A stretch of 64,000 nucleotides of DNA from the NCBI GenBank assembly GCA_965215155.1, contig CBDCCY010000004.1:1116001-1180000 (forward strand). The letters are read 5' to 3'. The stretch's first letter is position 1; the number at the start of each line of letters is the position of its first letter. The notes beneath the pieces were generated by a model. It was not told the origin of the DNA. It worked only from the letters and a program-made list of their open reading frames with translations, and did no database searches. Positions 8,148 through 19,385 of this stretch are shown one piece after another. The stretch is from JAGWAJ01 sp965215155 (GTDB taxonomy: Bacteria; Acidobacteriota; Vicinamibacteria; Vicinamibacterales; UBA8438). Both the position numbers and the translations under genes were made by a program.

Positions 8148-8233
8148 CACCACGTTAGGGAAACGTGGGTCTGGCGGTCCGGGGCCGGCGTGCACCGTCA
8201 CCGGTTGCGGTGGGGAGGGGCTCGGAGAGGGTG

Positions 8234-10675
8234 ATGACGCGACGCATTTCCGTGCTGCTCGGCGTCTGTGGGGCCGTATGGGCGGCCGCGTCCGTCCCGC
8301 TGGGTGCGGCGGGACAGGAACCGGGATCCGCGGGGCGCCAGCTCGCCGCGCCGGCCGCGGAGTCGCCCGCGGCGGAGCACGAGGTGCTGCTCCAGCGCTA
8401 CTGCATCACCTGCCACAACGAACGTCTCGCCGCGCGCGGCACGGTCCCGATCGAGCTCCGGACGGCCGACCTGGCCGACCTGGCCGACGTGCCGGCGACG
8501 GCGGACGTCTGGGAGAAGGTCATCCGGAAGCTGCGGACCGGCACGATGCCGCCCCTCGGCCGGCCCCGGCCGGACGGCGCGGCCGTGGACGCCTTCGCGA
8601 CGTGGCTCGAGACGACCATCGACCGGGCGGCGGCCGCACACCCCAACCCGGGGCGGACCGAGCCGCTGCACCGGCTCAACCGGACCGAGTACCAGAACGC
8701 GGTCCGCGACCTCCTGGCCCTCGAAATCGACGCGGCGGCGCTGGTTCCGGCCGACGACCAGAGCTACGGCTTCGACAACATCGCGGGCGTGCTGAAGGTC
8801 TCGCCGACTCTGCTCGAGCGCTACATGAGCGCGGCGCGGGTGATCAGCCGGCTCGCGGTCGGCGCCTCGGAGTTCGCCCCGGCGGGCGAGACGTTCCGCA
8901 TCGTCTCCGACCTGTCGCAGTACGGGCACCAGGACGGGCTGCCGTTCGGCACGCGCGGCGGGATGTCGGTCGAGTACAACTTCCCCCGCGACGGCGAGTA
9001 CGAGCTGCGTATCGAGCTCCTCGACCTGTTCGCGGGGGCGCCGATCCGCGAGCCGCACCGGCTCGAGCTGAGCATCGACGGCCGGCGCATCCGGGTCTTC
9101 GACCTCGCGCCGCCCGATCCGGCCGCCGATCAGGGCGCCGCCTACAATACCGGTCCGGAGGACCTGGAGGCGCGCGTCCACGTCGCGGCAGGCCCGCGCG
9201 TCGTGACCGCGGCGTTCGTCAAGAAGACGAGCGCGCTCGCCGAGAGCGTGCGGCAGCCGTTCGACCGCCCCCACGGCGAGGGCGACTACCTGCTCTACCA
9301 GCCGCACGTCGGGACACTCACCATCTCCGGGCCGTTCAACGCGACCGGCGGGGGAGACACCCCGTCCCGGCGGCGGATCTTCATCTGCCGCCCGGCGACC
9401 GAGGCGGACGAGGCGCCCTGCGCCCGGCAGATCCTCTCGGCGCTGGCCCGCCGCGCCTACCGCAGGCCGGTGGCCGCCGCGGACGTCGACGCCCTGGTCG
9501 CCTTCTACGCCCAGGGCCGCGCGCGCGGCGGCTTCGAGACCGGCATCGAGCGGGCCGTCCGCGCGCTGCTGGTCAGCCCGGACTTTCTGTTCCGCGTGGT
9601 CTCGGATCCGCCGGACGCCGCACCGGGCGCGCCCTATCGCCTGGACGACCTCGCGCTGGCATCCCGCATCGCCTTCTTCCTCTGGAGCAGCCTGCCGGAC
9701 GACGAGCTGCTGGAGGTTGCGGCGGAGGGGGCGCTTCAGGATCCGGACGAGATCGAGCGCCAGGTGCGCCGCATGCTCGCCGATCCCCGCGCGGAGGCGC
9801 TGGCGCGGAACTTCGCCGGCTAGTGGCTGCGGTTGCGCAACATCTCGGGGGCGCTCCCGTCGGACGTCATCTTCCCGGATTTCGGCGAGAGCCTGCGCCA
9901 GGATTTCGTGCGCGAGACCGAGCTCTTCTTCGACAGCATTCTGCGGGAGGACCGGCGCGTCACCGACCTGCTGACCGCCGACTACACGTTCCTGAACGAG
10001 CGGCTGGCCCGGCACTACGGCGTTCCCGGGGTCTACGGCAGCGACTTCCGGCGGGTGACCCTGGCCGATGGCAACCGCCGCGGGCTGCTCGGCCAGGGCA
10101 GCATCCTGACCGTCACCTCCTATCCCGATCGCACGTCGCCCGTCGGTCGCGGCAAGTGGGTGCTGGAGAACGTGCTCGGCACGCCGCCTCCGCCGCCTCC
10201 GCCCAACGTGCCGGAGCTCGAGCCGGCCGAGGACTCCGGGCAGGTGCTGGCGATGCGCGAGCGGATGGAGCAGCACCGGGCCAACCCGGTCTGCGCGAGC
10301 TGCCACCGGATGATGGATCCGCTGGGCCTGGCGCTCGAGAACTTCGACGCCGTGGGGCGCTGGCGGGGGCACATGCCGGGCGGGACGGCGATCGACGCGT
10401 CGGGAGCGATGCCGGACGGCACCGCCTTCGACGGGCCCGCCGGCATGCGCGATCTGCTCGTCCGGAACCCGGAGCAGTTCGCGACGGTCGTGACCGAGAA
10501 GCTGCTGATCTACGCCCTCGGCCGGGGCGTGGAGCACTACGACGCGACTTCCGTTCGCCGCATCCTGCGCGAGGCGGCGGGAAACGACTACGGCTTGGCG
10601 TCGCTCGTCGTCGGCGTGGTCAAGAGCACGCCGTTCCGGATGCGGCGTGCGCAGGGCGGAGCGAGCGCCGAGTAG
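8234..10675 (+). pseudogene. DUF1587/DUF1592/DUF1588/DUF1585 cytochrome-type protein with an internal amber codon
   Basis: The ATG at 8234 follows GGAGAGG; a GTG at 8231 is possible. A signal peptide (residues 1-25) precedes a heme motif CITCHN near residue 55. The DUF1587, DUF1595 and DUF1592 regions follow. The DUF1588 region contains a second CxxCH-like site (CASCHRMMDPLG), and DUF1585 ends the protein near LIYALGRGVEHYD. The frame is broken only by TAG at 9821-9823, where the paralogue at 12296-14721 has CAG in the same context (NFAAQW against NFAG-stop-W). Family members are large periplasmic proteins found in Planctomycetes and Acidobacteria, always near DUF1552 proteins, with unknown reactions. 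Full length would be 813 residues. Confidence 0.8.
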
Positions 10676-10724
10676 CGGGCGCGGCGCAGGGAACCGAACC
10701 GAAGAGCTGGGCAGGAGAACCGTC

Positions 10725-12077
10725 ATGTTCAACACCAGGATGGCGTTGCCGCGCCGGACGTTCCTCCGCGGGATGGGAGTCACGCTCGCGCTGCCGCTGC
10801 TCGACGCTATGGTGCCGGCCTCGTCGGCCCTGGCGAAGACCGCGGCCCGGCCGGTGCGCCGCCTCGGGTTCGTCTACATCCCGAACGGCGCCGTGATGTC
10901 GCACTGGCAGCCGGAGGGCGAGGGCAAGCTCGAGGCGCTGTCGCCGACCCTCAGTCCGCTCGCGCCGTTCCAGGACCAGGTGGTCGTCCCGATCGGCCTC
11001 AGCCAGAAGCAGGCCGAGGCGCTCGGGGACGGCAACGGCGAGCATTCCCGCGCCGGGACCGTCTTCCTGAGCGGCGTCCACCCGAAGGAGACCGAGGGCG
11101 CCGACGTGCGCAACGGCACGACGGCCGACCAGATCGCCGCCCAGCACATCGGGGGCGACACGCCGCTCCGGTCGCTGGAGCTGGCCATGGAGCAGACCTA
11201 CCTGATCGGCAACTGCGACAACGGCTACAGTTGCGTCTACACCAACAGCATCTCGTGGCGGACGGCCACCACGCCCAACCCGCACGAGACGAACCCGCGC
11301 ATCGTCTTCCAGCGCATGTTCGGCGACGGCGGCTCGCCCGAGGCGCGCCTGGCCCAGATGCAGGAGGATCGGAGCATCCTCGACTGGGTGCTCGCCGACG
11401 TGGCGGAGCTCAAGGCAAAGCTCGGCCCGGCGGACCGCAACAGCGTGAACGAGTATCTCGATTCCGTGCGGGAGGTCGAGCAGCGGCTGCAGGTGGCGGA
11501 GCGCCAGCACAGCGAGTCGACCCTGGAGCTGCCGGACCGCCCGGTCGGCGTGCCGGAGTCGTACGACGAACACGCCAAGCTGATGTTCGACCTCGTCGCG
11601 CTTGCCTTCCAGGCCGACATCACCCGCGTCTTCGTGCTGACCCTGGGCAAGGAGCAGACCAACCGCGCCTACCCGGAGCTGGGCGTGAACGCCGCCCACC
11701 ACGCGGTGTCGCACCACCAGCACGACCCGCTGAAGTTCGAGCAGGGGCACAAGATCAACCAGTACCACATCGGCCTGACCGCGCACTTCCTCCAGGCGCT
11801 GAAGTCGACGCCGGACGGCGACGGGAGCCTTCTCGACCACTCGCTGGTGCTCCACGGCGGCGGAATCAGCGACGCCAACGAGCACTCCCACATCGATCTG
11901 CCGCTCGTGATGGTCGGCGGGGCCGGCGGCGTCGAGGGCGGCCGCGTCCTCCGGCACACGAAGGACACCCCGATGAACAACTTGCTGCTGGCGATGCTCG
12001 AGCGGGTGGGGGTCCATACGGACGACTTCGGCGACGCGACGGGCGTGCTCCCGCTGGAGCCGCTCGCAGGCGTCTAG
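10725..12077 (+). CDS. DUF1552 protein, Tat-exported
   Basis: The ATG at 10725 has AGGAGA 6 bases upstream. The 450-residue protein begins with a twin-arginine signal (PRRTFLRGMGVTLALPLLDA). The body is typical of DUF1552, a family distantly related to the alkaline-phosphatase-like DUF1501 proteins. Conserved stretches include VYIPNGAVMSHW, FLSGVHPKETEGADV, and a His-rich NAAHHAVSHHQHD around residue 325 that may bind metal. It lies 49 bases after the DUF1592 gene, the usual pairing. This is the only fully intact member of the two tandem modules. It presumably acts in the periplasm with its DUF1592 partner; the substrate is unknown. Confidence 0.85.
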   Translation: MFNTRMALPRRTFLRGMGVTLALPLLDAMVPASSALAKTAARPVRRLGFVYIPNGAVMSHWQPEGEGKLEALSPTLSPLAPFQDQVVVPIGLSQKQAEALGDGNGEHSRAGTVFLSGVHPKETEGADVRNGTTADQIAAQHIGGDTPLRSLELAMEQTYLIGNCDNGYSCVYTNSISWRTATTPNPHETNPRIVFQRMFGDGGSPEARLAQMQEDRSILDWVLADVAELKAKLGPADRNSVNEYLDSVREVEQRLQVAERQHSESTLELPDRPVGVPESYDEHAKLMFDLVALAFQADITRVFVLTLGKEQTNRAYPELGVNAAHHAVSHHQHDPLKFEQGHKINQYHIGLTAHFLQALKSTPDGDGSLLDHSLVLHGGGISDANEHSHIDLPLVMVGGAGGVEGGRVLRHTKDTPMNNLLLAMLERVGVHTDDFGDATGVLPLEPLAGV

Positions 12078-12095
12078 CGCGCCCTCACGGGCGCG
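12078..12095 (+). terminator. Short hairpin after the first DUF1552 gene
   Basis: CGCGCCC and GGGCGCG flank a TCAC loop directly after the stop codon. There is no T-run, so termination would be weak or the hairpin may stabilise the 3' end. Confidence 0.4.
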
Positions 12096-12295
12096 TTGGG
12101 AGTCTGCGCTGGCACGAACCGCTCCGTGGCACGTTTCTGCGGCGCAGGCTCCTCGCGTGCAACGGGGACCGGGGCGCAGAGCCCGGGTCCCGTGCCGTTC
12201 TCGGCTCGCGGTTGACGCGGCGTACGATCGGTCCCGCGGCGCGATGCCTGGTCCGCCCAGGGTCCCCGGGATCGCGAGTCCTTGCGGTGGGCGAT

Positions 12296-14721
12296 ATGCG
12301 ACAGATGCACCCGGGCGGCCCGATCGGGGGGCACGTCGTCATCGGCACCCTCGCGGCCGCCTGCCTGGTGGGGCCGGCGGAGCCGCCCGCGCGGGCGGCC
12401 GAGGCGGCTCGGCCGACGGAGACGCAGTCCTCGGCCGTCGGGCTCGAGCCGTCCGCCGCCGCCACGTATCGCGGCGTCCTCGACCGGTACTGCGTCGCCT
12501 GCCATAACACGCGGCTGCGCACCGCGCAGCTGACGCTCGACACCGTCGACGTCCACGACCTCGCGGCCGACGCGCCGGTGTGGGAGAAGGTCGCCGGCAA
12601 GCTGCGGACCGGCGAGATGCCGCCGCCCCCGCGGCCGCGGCCGGCGCCCGAGACCTACGACGCGTTCGCCACGTGGCTGGAGACCGGGCTCGATCGCGCC
12701 GCGGCCGCGCGGCCCAACCCGGGGCGGCCGGCCCTGCATCGCCTGAATCGAGTCGAGTACACGAACGCCATCCGCGACCTGCTGGCGGTGGAGATCGACG
12801 GGCGGACGCTGCTGCCGGCCGACGACATGGCCTTCGGCTTCGACAACATCGCCGACGCGCTCGCGTTCTCCCCCGGACTCCTCGAGCGCTATCTGCTGGC
12901 CGCCCGCCGGATCAGCCGGCTGGCGATCGGCGATCCGGCACTGCGCCCGGGCGTGGAGAGCTACCGCGTGTCGAAGGCGCTCGTGCAAGACGACCGCATG
13001 AGCGAGGAGCTGCCGTTCGGAACGCGCGGCGGCCTGGCGGCCCGGCACCACTTCCCGCTCGACGGCGAGTACGAGATTGCGGTCCACCTCACGAGCCGTC
13101 CGGCGCGCACCTCTCGCGAGCAGCTCGACATCCGGCTCGACGGCGAGCGGGTGGCGCTCGTGCCGCTGGGGGAGCCGGACGGCGGCAGGCTCGAGGCCGG
13201 CGAGACGCAGGGCTACGGGGGCGCGGACGGGCCGGTGTCGGTCCGCCTGCGGGTGAAGGCCGGCTCGCGGCTGGTCGGCGCGGCGTTCGCCGCGATCACG
13301 TCGGCTCCCGAGGGGGTGACACCGGCCTACCTCCCGGTGGGGAGCATCAGCTTTCGGCAGACCGGTGTGCGGAGCGTCGAGATCGCCGGTCCGTACGACG
13401 TCGAGGGAGTGGGCGACAGCCCGAGCCGGCGTCGGATCTTCGTCTGCCGGCCCGACGGTCGGCAGGAGGAGCCGCGCTGTGCCCGGCGGATCCTGCGGAC
13501 GCTGGCGCGGCGGGCGTTCCGGCGGCCGGTCACCGCGGACGACGTGCAGCCGCTCCTGAGCCAGTTCGAAGCGGGCCGCCGCGCGGGAGACTTCGACTCC
13601 GGCATCCGGCGCGGGCTCGAGCGGATCCTGGTCGACCCCGAGTTCCTGTTCCGCGTCGAGCGCGACCCCGCGCACGTGCCGCCCGGGACCGCCTATCGCC
13701 TGAGCGACCTGGAGCTGGCGTCGCGATTGTCGTTCTTCCTCTGGAGCAGCATTCCCGACGACGAGCTCGTGGCGCTCGCGGCCGACGGACAGCTCGGCCG
13801 ACCTGCCGTCCTCGAGCGCCAGGTGCGGCGCATGCTGGCGGACGACCGCGCGGCGTCACTCGTCGAGAACTTCGCCGCGCAGTGGCTGCACCTGCGGAAC
13901 CTGCGCGGGGTGACGCCCGATGTGCGGGAGTTTCCCGAGTTCGACGACAACCTCCGCCGCGCCTTCGAGCGGGAGACGAAGCTGTTCGTCGAGAGCCAGC
14001 TCGACCGGGACCGGAGCGTCGTCGAGCTGCTGACGGCCGACTACACCTTCCTGAACGAGCGGCTGGCCCGACACTACGACATCCCGAACGTCCATGGCAG
14101 CCACTTCCGGCGGGTCTCGCTGACCGGCGACGCACGGAGAGGTCTCCTGGGGCACGGCAGCATCCTGACGGTGACCTCCTACGCGACGCGAACGTCGCCG
14201 GTGGTGCGCGGAAAGTGGCTCCTGAAGAACATCCTCGGCGCCCCGCCGCCGGCGCCGCCGCCCGACGTGCCCGAGCTCGAGGAGAGCGACGGGGCGGGAA
14301 CGCCCCGCTCCCTGCGGGCGCGTCTGGAACGTCATCGGGCCAACGCGGTCTGCGCGAGCTGTCACGCGCGGATGGACCCGCTCGGCTTCGCGCTCGAGAA
14401 CTCGACGGCATCGGGAGGTGGCGGACCCGCGACCGCGGCATTCCGATCGACGCCTCCGGCACCCTCCCGAACGGCGCCACCTTCGACGGCGCGGCGGATC
14501 TCCGGCGGCTGCTGGAGGCTCGCGCGGAGGACTTCGTCACCACGGTGACGAGCCGGCTGCTGACGTACGCGCTGGGCCGCGGCGTCGAGCACTACGACAT
14601 GCCCGCCATCCGGGCCATCGTGCGGGAGGCGCGCCCGGACCGGTATCGCTGGTCGTCGATCATCCTCGGGATCGTCGAGAGCACGCCCTTCACGATGCGC
14701 ATCAGGAGACCGGAGCCATGA
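12296..14721 (+). pseudogene. Second DUF1587/DUF1592/DUF1588/DUF1585 protein, one-base deletion
   Basis: The ATG at 12296 (GTG at 12287 possible) opens a signal peptide, then a heme motif CVACHN near residue 65 and the same domain order as the protein at 8234-10675. The two are clearly paralogous throughout (for example TADYTFLNERLARHY in both). The frame is intact up to ALEN near 14400, where the paralogue reads ALENFDAVGRWR. Here one T is missing from AACTTCGAC, and the rest (DGIGRWRTRDRGIPIDASG to the end) continues in the next frame. Restoring one base gives about 808 residues. Its end overlaps the start of the next DUF1552 gene by 4 bases. Confidence 0.8.
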
Positions 14722-16075
14722 TCATCACGAGGCAGGCCATCCCCCGGCGGACCGTCCTGCGCGGCCTCGGCGCCGCCATCGCGTTGCCGCTGCTGGACGG
14801 CATGGTGCCGGCCTACGCGGCCCTGCGCAACACGGCGGCCCGGCCCGTGCGGCGCCTGGGCGTCGTCTACGTGCCCCACGGCGCCGTGATGGACAACTGG
14901 ACGCCGGCCGGCGCGGGGTGGACTTCGAGTTCTCGCCGATCCTCGCGCCGCTCTCGCCGTTCCGCGATCGCCTGCTGGTGTTGACCGGGCTCGACAACCG
15001 CCCGGCGCTTGCGGTCAAGGGCGAGCCCGCGGGCGGGCACGGGCGCATCGGCGGGGCGTTCCTGACCGGCGTGCACGCGAAGCCGACCGAGGGCGCCGAT
15101 GTCGAAGCGGGCGTGTCGATGGACCAGATCGCGGCGGCCGAGCTCGGCCGCCGGACGCAGGTGGCGTCGCTCGAGCTCAGCCTGGAGTCGACCGAGATGG
15201 CAGGCGCGTGCGACGCCGGCTTCAGTTGCGCGTACGTCAACACCCTCTGTTGGCGCGCTCCGACGACACCGCTGCCGATGGAGAACAACCCGCGGGCCGC
15301 GTTCGAGCGCCTCTTCGGCGACAGCGACAGCACGGACCCGGCGGACCGGCTGGCCCGCCTCGAGGCCGAGCGCAGCATTCTCGACTCCGTGTCCGACAAG
15401 GTCCGCCGCCTCGATCGGCAGCTCGGGGCTCCGGATCGCGCCAAGCTCGCGGAGTACCTGGACGCCATCCGGGACGTCGAGCGCCGGATCGAGAACGCGG
15501 AGCGGCAGGGCGCGCGCGAGTTGCCGGCGGTGGAGCGCCCCTCGGGCGGCATTCCGGAGTCCTTCGAGGACTACGCCCGCGTCATGTTCGACCTGCAGGT
15601 GCTCGCGTATCAGGCGGACCTCACCCGCGTCATCACGTTCATGGTGGCCAAGGAGATCAGCAACCGGACCTATCCGGAGATCGGCGTCCCCGACCAGCAT
15701 CACCCGCTGTCGCATCACCACAACGACGCGGAGAAGCTGGCCAGGCTGACGATGGTCAACACGTTCCACGTCCGCCTCTTCGCCGACTACCTCGAGCGGC
15801 TGCGATCCACGCCGGACGGGGACGGGTCGCTCCTCGACCACGTGGCGATCGTCTACGGCAGCGGGATGAGCAACAGCAACCTGCATACGCCCCGGCGGCT
15901 GCCCATCCTGGTGGCCGGCGGGGGCGCGGGCCGGCTCGCCGGCGGCCGCCACGTCCGCTACGGCGACGGGACGCCGCTGGCGAACCTCTACGTGAGTCTG
16001 CTCGACAAGGTCGGGGTGCCGATCGAGCGGATCGGCGACAGCACGGGCGAGCTGGCGGAGCTTTCGGACCTGTAG
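14718..16075 (+). pseudogene. Second DUF1552 protein, one frameshift near residue 66
   Basis: The ATG at 14718 overlaps the stop of the preceding gene (ATGA). The N-terminus has a Tat signal (PRRTVLRGLGAAIALPLLDG). The frame changes at about 14915, within GCGCGGGGTGGAC; adding one G restores the expected join between WTPAGAG and VDFEFSPILAPLSPF. From there the protein runs to TAG at 16073-16075 with all DUF1552 features, including HHPLSHHHND in place of the first copy's His-rich segment. It would be about 452 residues. It completes the second DUF1592-DUF1552 module. Confidence 0.8.
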
Positions 16076-16086
16076 GGGCGGCGACG

Positions 16087-17568
16087 ATGCACATCGCGCG
16101 AGGCATGCTCGGCGCCGGGCTGGTGCTCGTCGCGTTGCCGGCGTCGCCCGGCGCCGCGGACGGCGACCTCCGCATCGTCGACGCGATGAAGCGGCAGGAC
16201 GCGGCGGCGGTCCGTGCCCTTCTGACGGAACGGGTCGACGTCAACGCCGCGCAACCCGACGGAGCGACGGCGCTCCACTGGGCCGCGCACTGGAACGACC
16301 GGGACGCGGCGGAGTTGCTGCTTCGCGCGGGAGCGGACGTGAACGCGGCCAACGACTTCCAGGTCACGCCGCTCGCGCTCGCTGCCGCGAACGCCAGCCC
16401 CGCCCTGGTCGATCGGTTGCTCGCGGCGGGCGCCGATCCGAACCTCCCCCGGTCGACGGGCGAAACGCCGCTCATGACCGCCGCGCGGACGGGCAGCGTC
16501 GAGGCGGTCGAGGCGCTGCTGGCGCACGGCGCCGACGTGAACGCGGAGGAGTCGGCAGGGGGCCAGACGGCGTTGATGTGGGCCGTCTCGGAGGCGCATC
16601 CCGGGGTCGCGCGGGCGCTGATCGCGAACGGGGCGGACGTGCGGGCGCGGTCCGCCGGCGGGTTCACGCCGCTGCTCTTCGCGGCGCGCGAGGGCGATTT
16701 CGGCTCCGCCCGGCTGCTCGCCGACGCGGGAGCCGGCGTCGACGAGCCGGACCCGAACGGCCTCACCCCGCTCGTGGTGGCGACAGTCCGGGGCCACGTG
16801 CCGTTCGCGGTGTGGCTCCTCGAGCAGGGCGCCGATCCGAACGCGGCCGGGGCCGGGTTCACGGCGCTGCACTGGGCGGCCGGTGCCTGGGAGAGCGAGC
16901 TCACCGGTCCGCGGGGCATCGTCACCGCGCGCGACGACGAGTGGCGCGCCCTGGGCGGGGTGCCGGCGCGGAGGCTCGACCTCGTTGGGGCGCTGCTGGC
17001 CCACGGCGCGAATCCGAACGCCCGCCTCGTCAAGCCGCCGCCCCGTGTCGGTTTCAACGCGTCCGTCCTGACCTCGCTGGGGGGAGCCACGCCCTTCTGG
17101 CTCGCGGCAATGGCGGCCGACGTCGATGGGCTGCGCGTGCTGGCGGCGCACGGGGCCGATCCGCGGATGGCGACGACGGCGGACGTCACCGGCGCGATCT
17201 TCGACGGACAGGCGCGCGTCCATCGCGGCACCACGCCGCTGATGGCCGCCGCGGGCGTCGGACGCAACCTTGCGCTGAGCCTGGTGACCGAAGACCGCGC
17301 CCTGGAGGCCGTCGCGCTCATCCGGACGCTCGGCGGCGACGTCAACGCCGCCAACGCGGCCGGCGACACCGCCCTGCACGGAGCCGCGCTGGTCCGATCG
17401 GACGCGCTCGTGCAACTCCTGGCGGACGGGGGAGCCGCCGTGAACGTCGAGAACGACCGCGGCCAGACGCCGCTCGATGTCGCCGAGCGCTTCGTGAACG
17501 TGGGCGGCGCCACGCTCGTCACCCGCACGAGCACCGGCGATCTCCTGCGTGCGCTCGGCGCACAGTGA
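16087..17568 (+). CDS. Secreted ankyrin-repeat protein
   Basis: The protein has 493 residues with a signal peptide (residues 1-23, ending PGAADG). At least nine ankyrin units follow, with repeated TPLMTAARTGSVEAVEALL-type helices and GADVNA turns. Two less regular insertions lie around residues 275-320 and 345-375. Ankyrin proteins of this kind regularly sit beside DUF1592/DUF1552 genes, where they probably act as periplasmic scaffolds. The start is 11 bases after the second DUF1552 gene, so it is very likely in the same transcript. The ribosome binding site is weak, which suggests translational coupling. Confidence 0.85.
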   Translation: MHIARGMLGAGLVLVALPASPGAADGDLRIVDAMKRQDAAAVRALLTERVDVNAAQPDGATALHWAAHWNDRDAAELLLRAGADVNAANDFQVTPLALAAANASPALVDRLLAAGADPNLPRSTGETPLMTAARTGSVEAVEALLAHGADVNAEESAGGQTALMWAVSEAHPGVARALIANGADVRARSAGGFTPLLFAAREGDFGSARLLADAGAGVDEPDPNGLTPLVVATVRGHVPFAVWLLEQGADPNAAGAGFTALHWAAGAWESELTGPRGIVTARDDEWRALGGVPARRLDLVGALLAHGANPNARLVKPPPRVGFNASVLTSLGGATPFWLAAMAADVDGLRVLAAHGADPRMATTADVTGAIFDGQARVHRGTTPLMAAAGVGRNLALSLVTEDRALEAVALIRTLGGDVNAANAAGDTALHGAALVRSDALVQLLADGGAAVNVENDRGQTPLDVAERFVNVGGATLVTRTSTGDLLRALGAQ

Positions 17569-17618
17569 TCGGGCCGCCCGGGACGGTCAACAGACCTCGT
17601 GCGGAGGGAGCCCCGAAG

Positions 17619-19385
17619 ATGCACAGTCCGAGCCCCACTACCCGCGGCGCGCTGATTCTCGCCCTGTTGCTCCCGCTGCTCGTGGCCGGAGCCACTGTGG
17701 CGCGCGCCCAGGCGGAGGTCCCTTTCGAGCCAGTCACCGACGAGATGCTGCGCAGCCCCGCGCCCGGCGACTGGCTGACGTGGCGCCGCACGCTCGACGG
17801 GTGGGGCTACAGCCCGCTCGACCAGATCGACCGCGACAACGTGGGCGAGTTGCGCCTGGTCTGGACGCGCGCCCTGCGGCCGGGCAGCCAGCAGGGGACG
17901 CCGCTGGCATACGGCGGTGTGCTGTACATGCCGAACCCGGCCGACGTCATTCAGGCGATAGACGCCGTCACGGGCGACCTCCGGTGGGAGCACCAGCGGG
18001 AGCGCCCCGACGACCTCGACGAGTACCTGCCGGCCGGCGGCCTGCTCGACAACAACCGCAACATTGCCATCTACGGCAACCTGAATCATCGACACCAGCG
18101 CCGACGACTCCGTCTTCGCCCTCGACGCCGCCACCGGCGAGCCCGTCTGGGAGACGCGCATCCTCGACTATCGGACGAATCCCGCCCACCAGACCTCCGG
18201 CCCCATCGTCGCGAACGGGAAGATCTTCTCGGGCCGAGGATGCCTGCCGAGGGGCGGGCCCGACGCCTGCGTCATCACCGCCCACGACGCCGCGACCGGC
18301 GCCGAGCTCTGGCGCCGCCGGACGATACCCGCCCCCGGCGAGCCGGGGGACGAGACCTGGGGCGGCGTCCCGTTCGAGGAGCGGCTGCACGTCGGCGCCT
18401 GGATGGCGCCGAGCTACGACCCGGAGCTGAACCTGGTCTACATCGGCACGTCGGTCACGTCGCCGGCGCCCAAGTTCCTCCTCGGAGGCACGGAGAACAA
18501 GCACCTCTACCACAACTCCACGCTCGCCCTCGACGGCGACACGGGCGAGATCCGCTGGTACTACCAGCACCTGAACGACCACTGGGACCTCGACCACCCC
18601 TTCGAGCGGTTGCTGGTCGACACCCCGGTCGCGCCGGATCCGGCCGCCGTGAGCTGGATCAACCCGCGGCTCGAGCCGGGCGAGGTGCGGCGGGTGGTGA
18701 CCGGCATCCCGGGCAAGACCGGCGTCGTCTACACGCTCGACCGCGCGACCGGCGAGTTCCTGTGGGCCACGCCGACCATCACGCAGAACGTCATCGCCGG
18801 GATCGACGGCGCGACGGGAGCGGTGACGGAGAGCGCCGAGCTCGTCTTCACGGCCGAGGGACAGGAGGTGCTGGCTGCCCCCACGCCAGCGGCGGGAAGG
18901 ACTGGGAGGCGGGCGCCTACAGCCCCCGGACGAACACGATGTACTACCCGCTGCGCAACGTCTGCGCCCGGATGCTGGCCACTACCGAAGGCGGGGGCAG
19001 CGTGGAGGTCTATGCGCTGGTGTGGCGGGGCCAGATCGCCCCGGGCACGGACCAGGTCGGCAGCGTCTACGCCATCTCGGCCGAGACCGGCCGGACCGTC
19101 TGGCAGCACGACCAGCGGGCGGCCACGATGTCCCTCGTCGCGACCGGGGGCGGGCTGGTCTTCGGCGGCGATGTCAACGGGCGTTTCCGGGCCTTCGATG
19201 ACGAGACGGGCGAGGTGCTCTGGGAGATCAACCTCGGATCGTCGGTGTCTGGCTTCCCGATCACCTACGCGGTCGACGGCCGCCAGTACGTCGCGGTGAG
19301 CACCGGAACGCCGCGCTTCCTCGACCTGACCCCGGAGCTCCGCCCGAGCACCGGCAACAACTTGTTCGTCTTCGCCCTGCCTTGA
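17619..19385 (+). pseudogene. PQQ-dependent dehydrogenase (quinoprotein) with two compensating indels
   Basis: The ATG at 17619 follows GGAGGGAG. The signal peptide covers residues 1-30. The protein is a beta-propeller of the membrane or soluble PQQ alcohol dehydrogenase type, with repeated W-motifs (AIDAVTGDLRWE, ALDAATGEPVWE, AISAETGRTVWQ) and the CPHASGGKDWEAGAYSP segment. It has no C-terminal heme domain. The frame is correct to about 18080, where one extra A interrupts NLIIDTSADD. It is then shifted until about 18875, where one missing C in VLACPHA restores it. With both corrected it has about 588 residues. It would oxidise an alcohol or aldehyde in the periplasm and pass electrons to a cytochrome. 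Confidence 0.85.

Noticed and set aside
9833..10675. Separate gene starting downstream of the amber codon in the DUF1592 protein
   Set aside because: No ribosome site or signal peptide; the segment is the conserved C-terminal half of the same protein.
8198..10783. Very long minus-strand open frame (861 codons) opposite the DUF1592/DUF1552 genes
   Set aside because: It is the antisense shadow of well-supported genes; the composition is Arg/His/Val-rich with no domain. Similar shadows at 12074-13675, 15756-18161 and 52769-54655 were left out.
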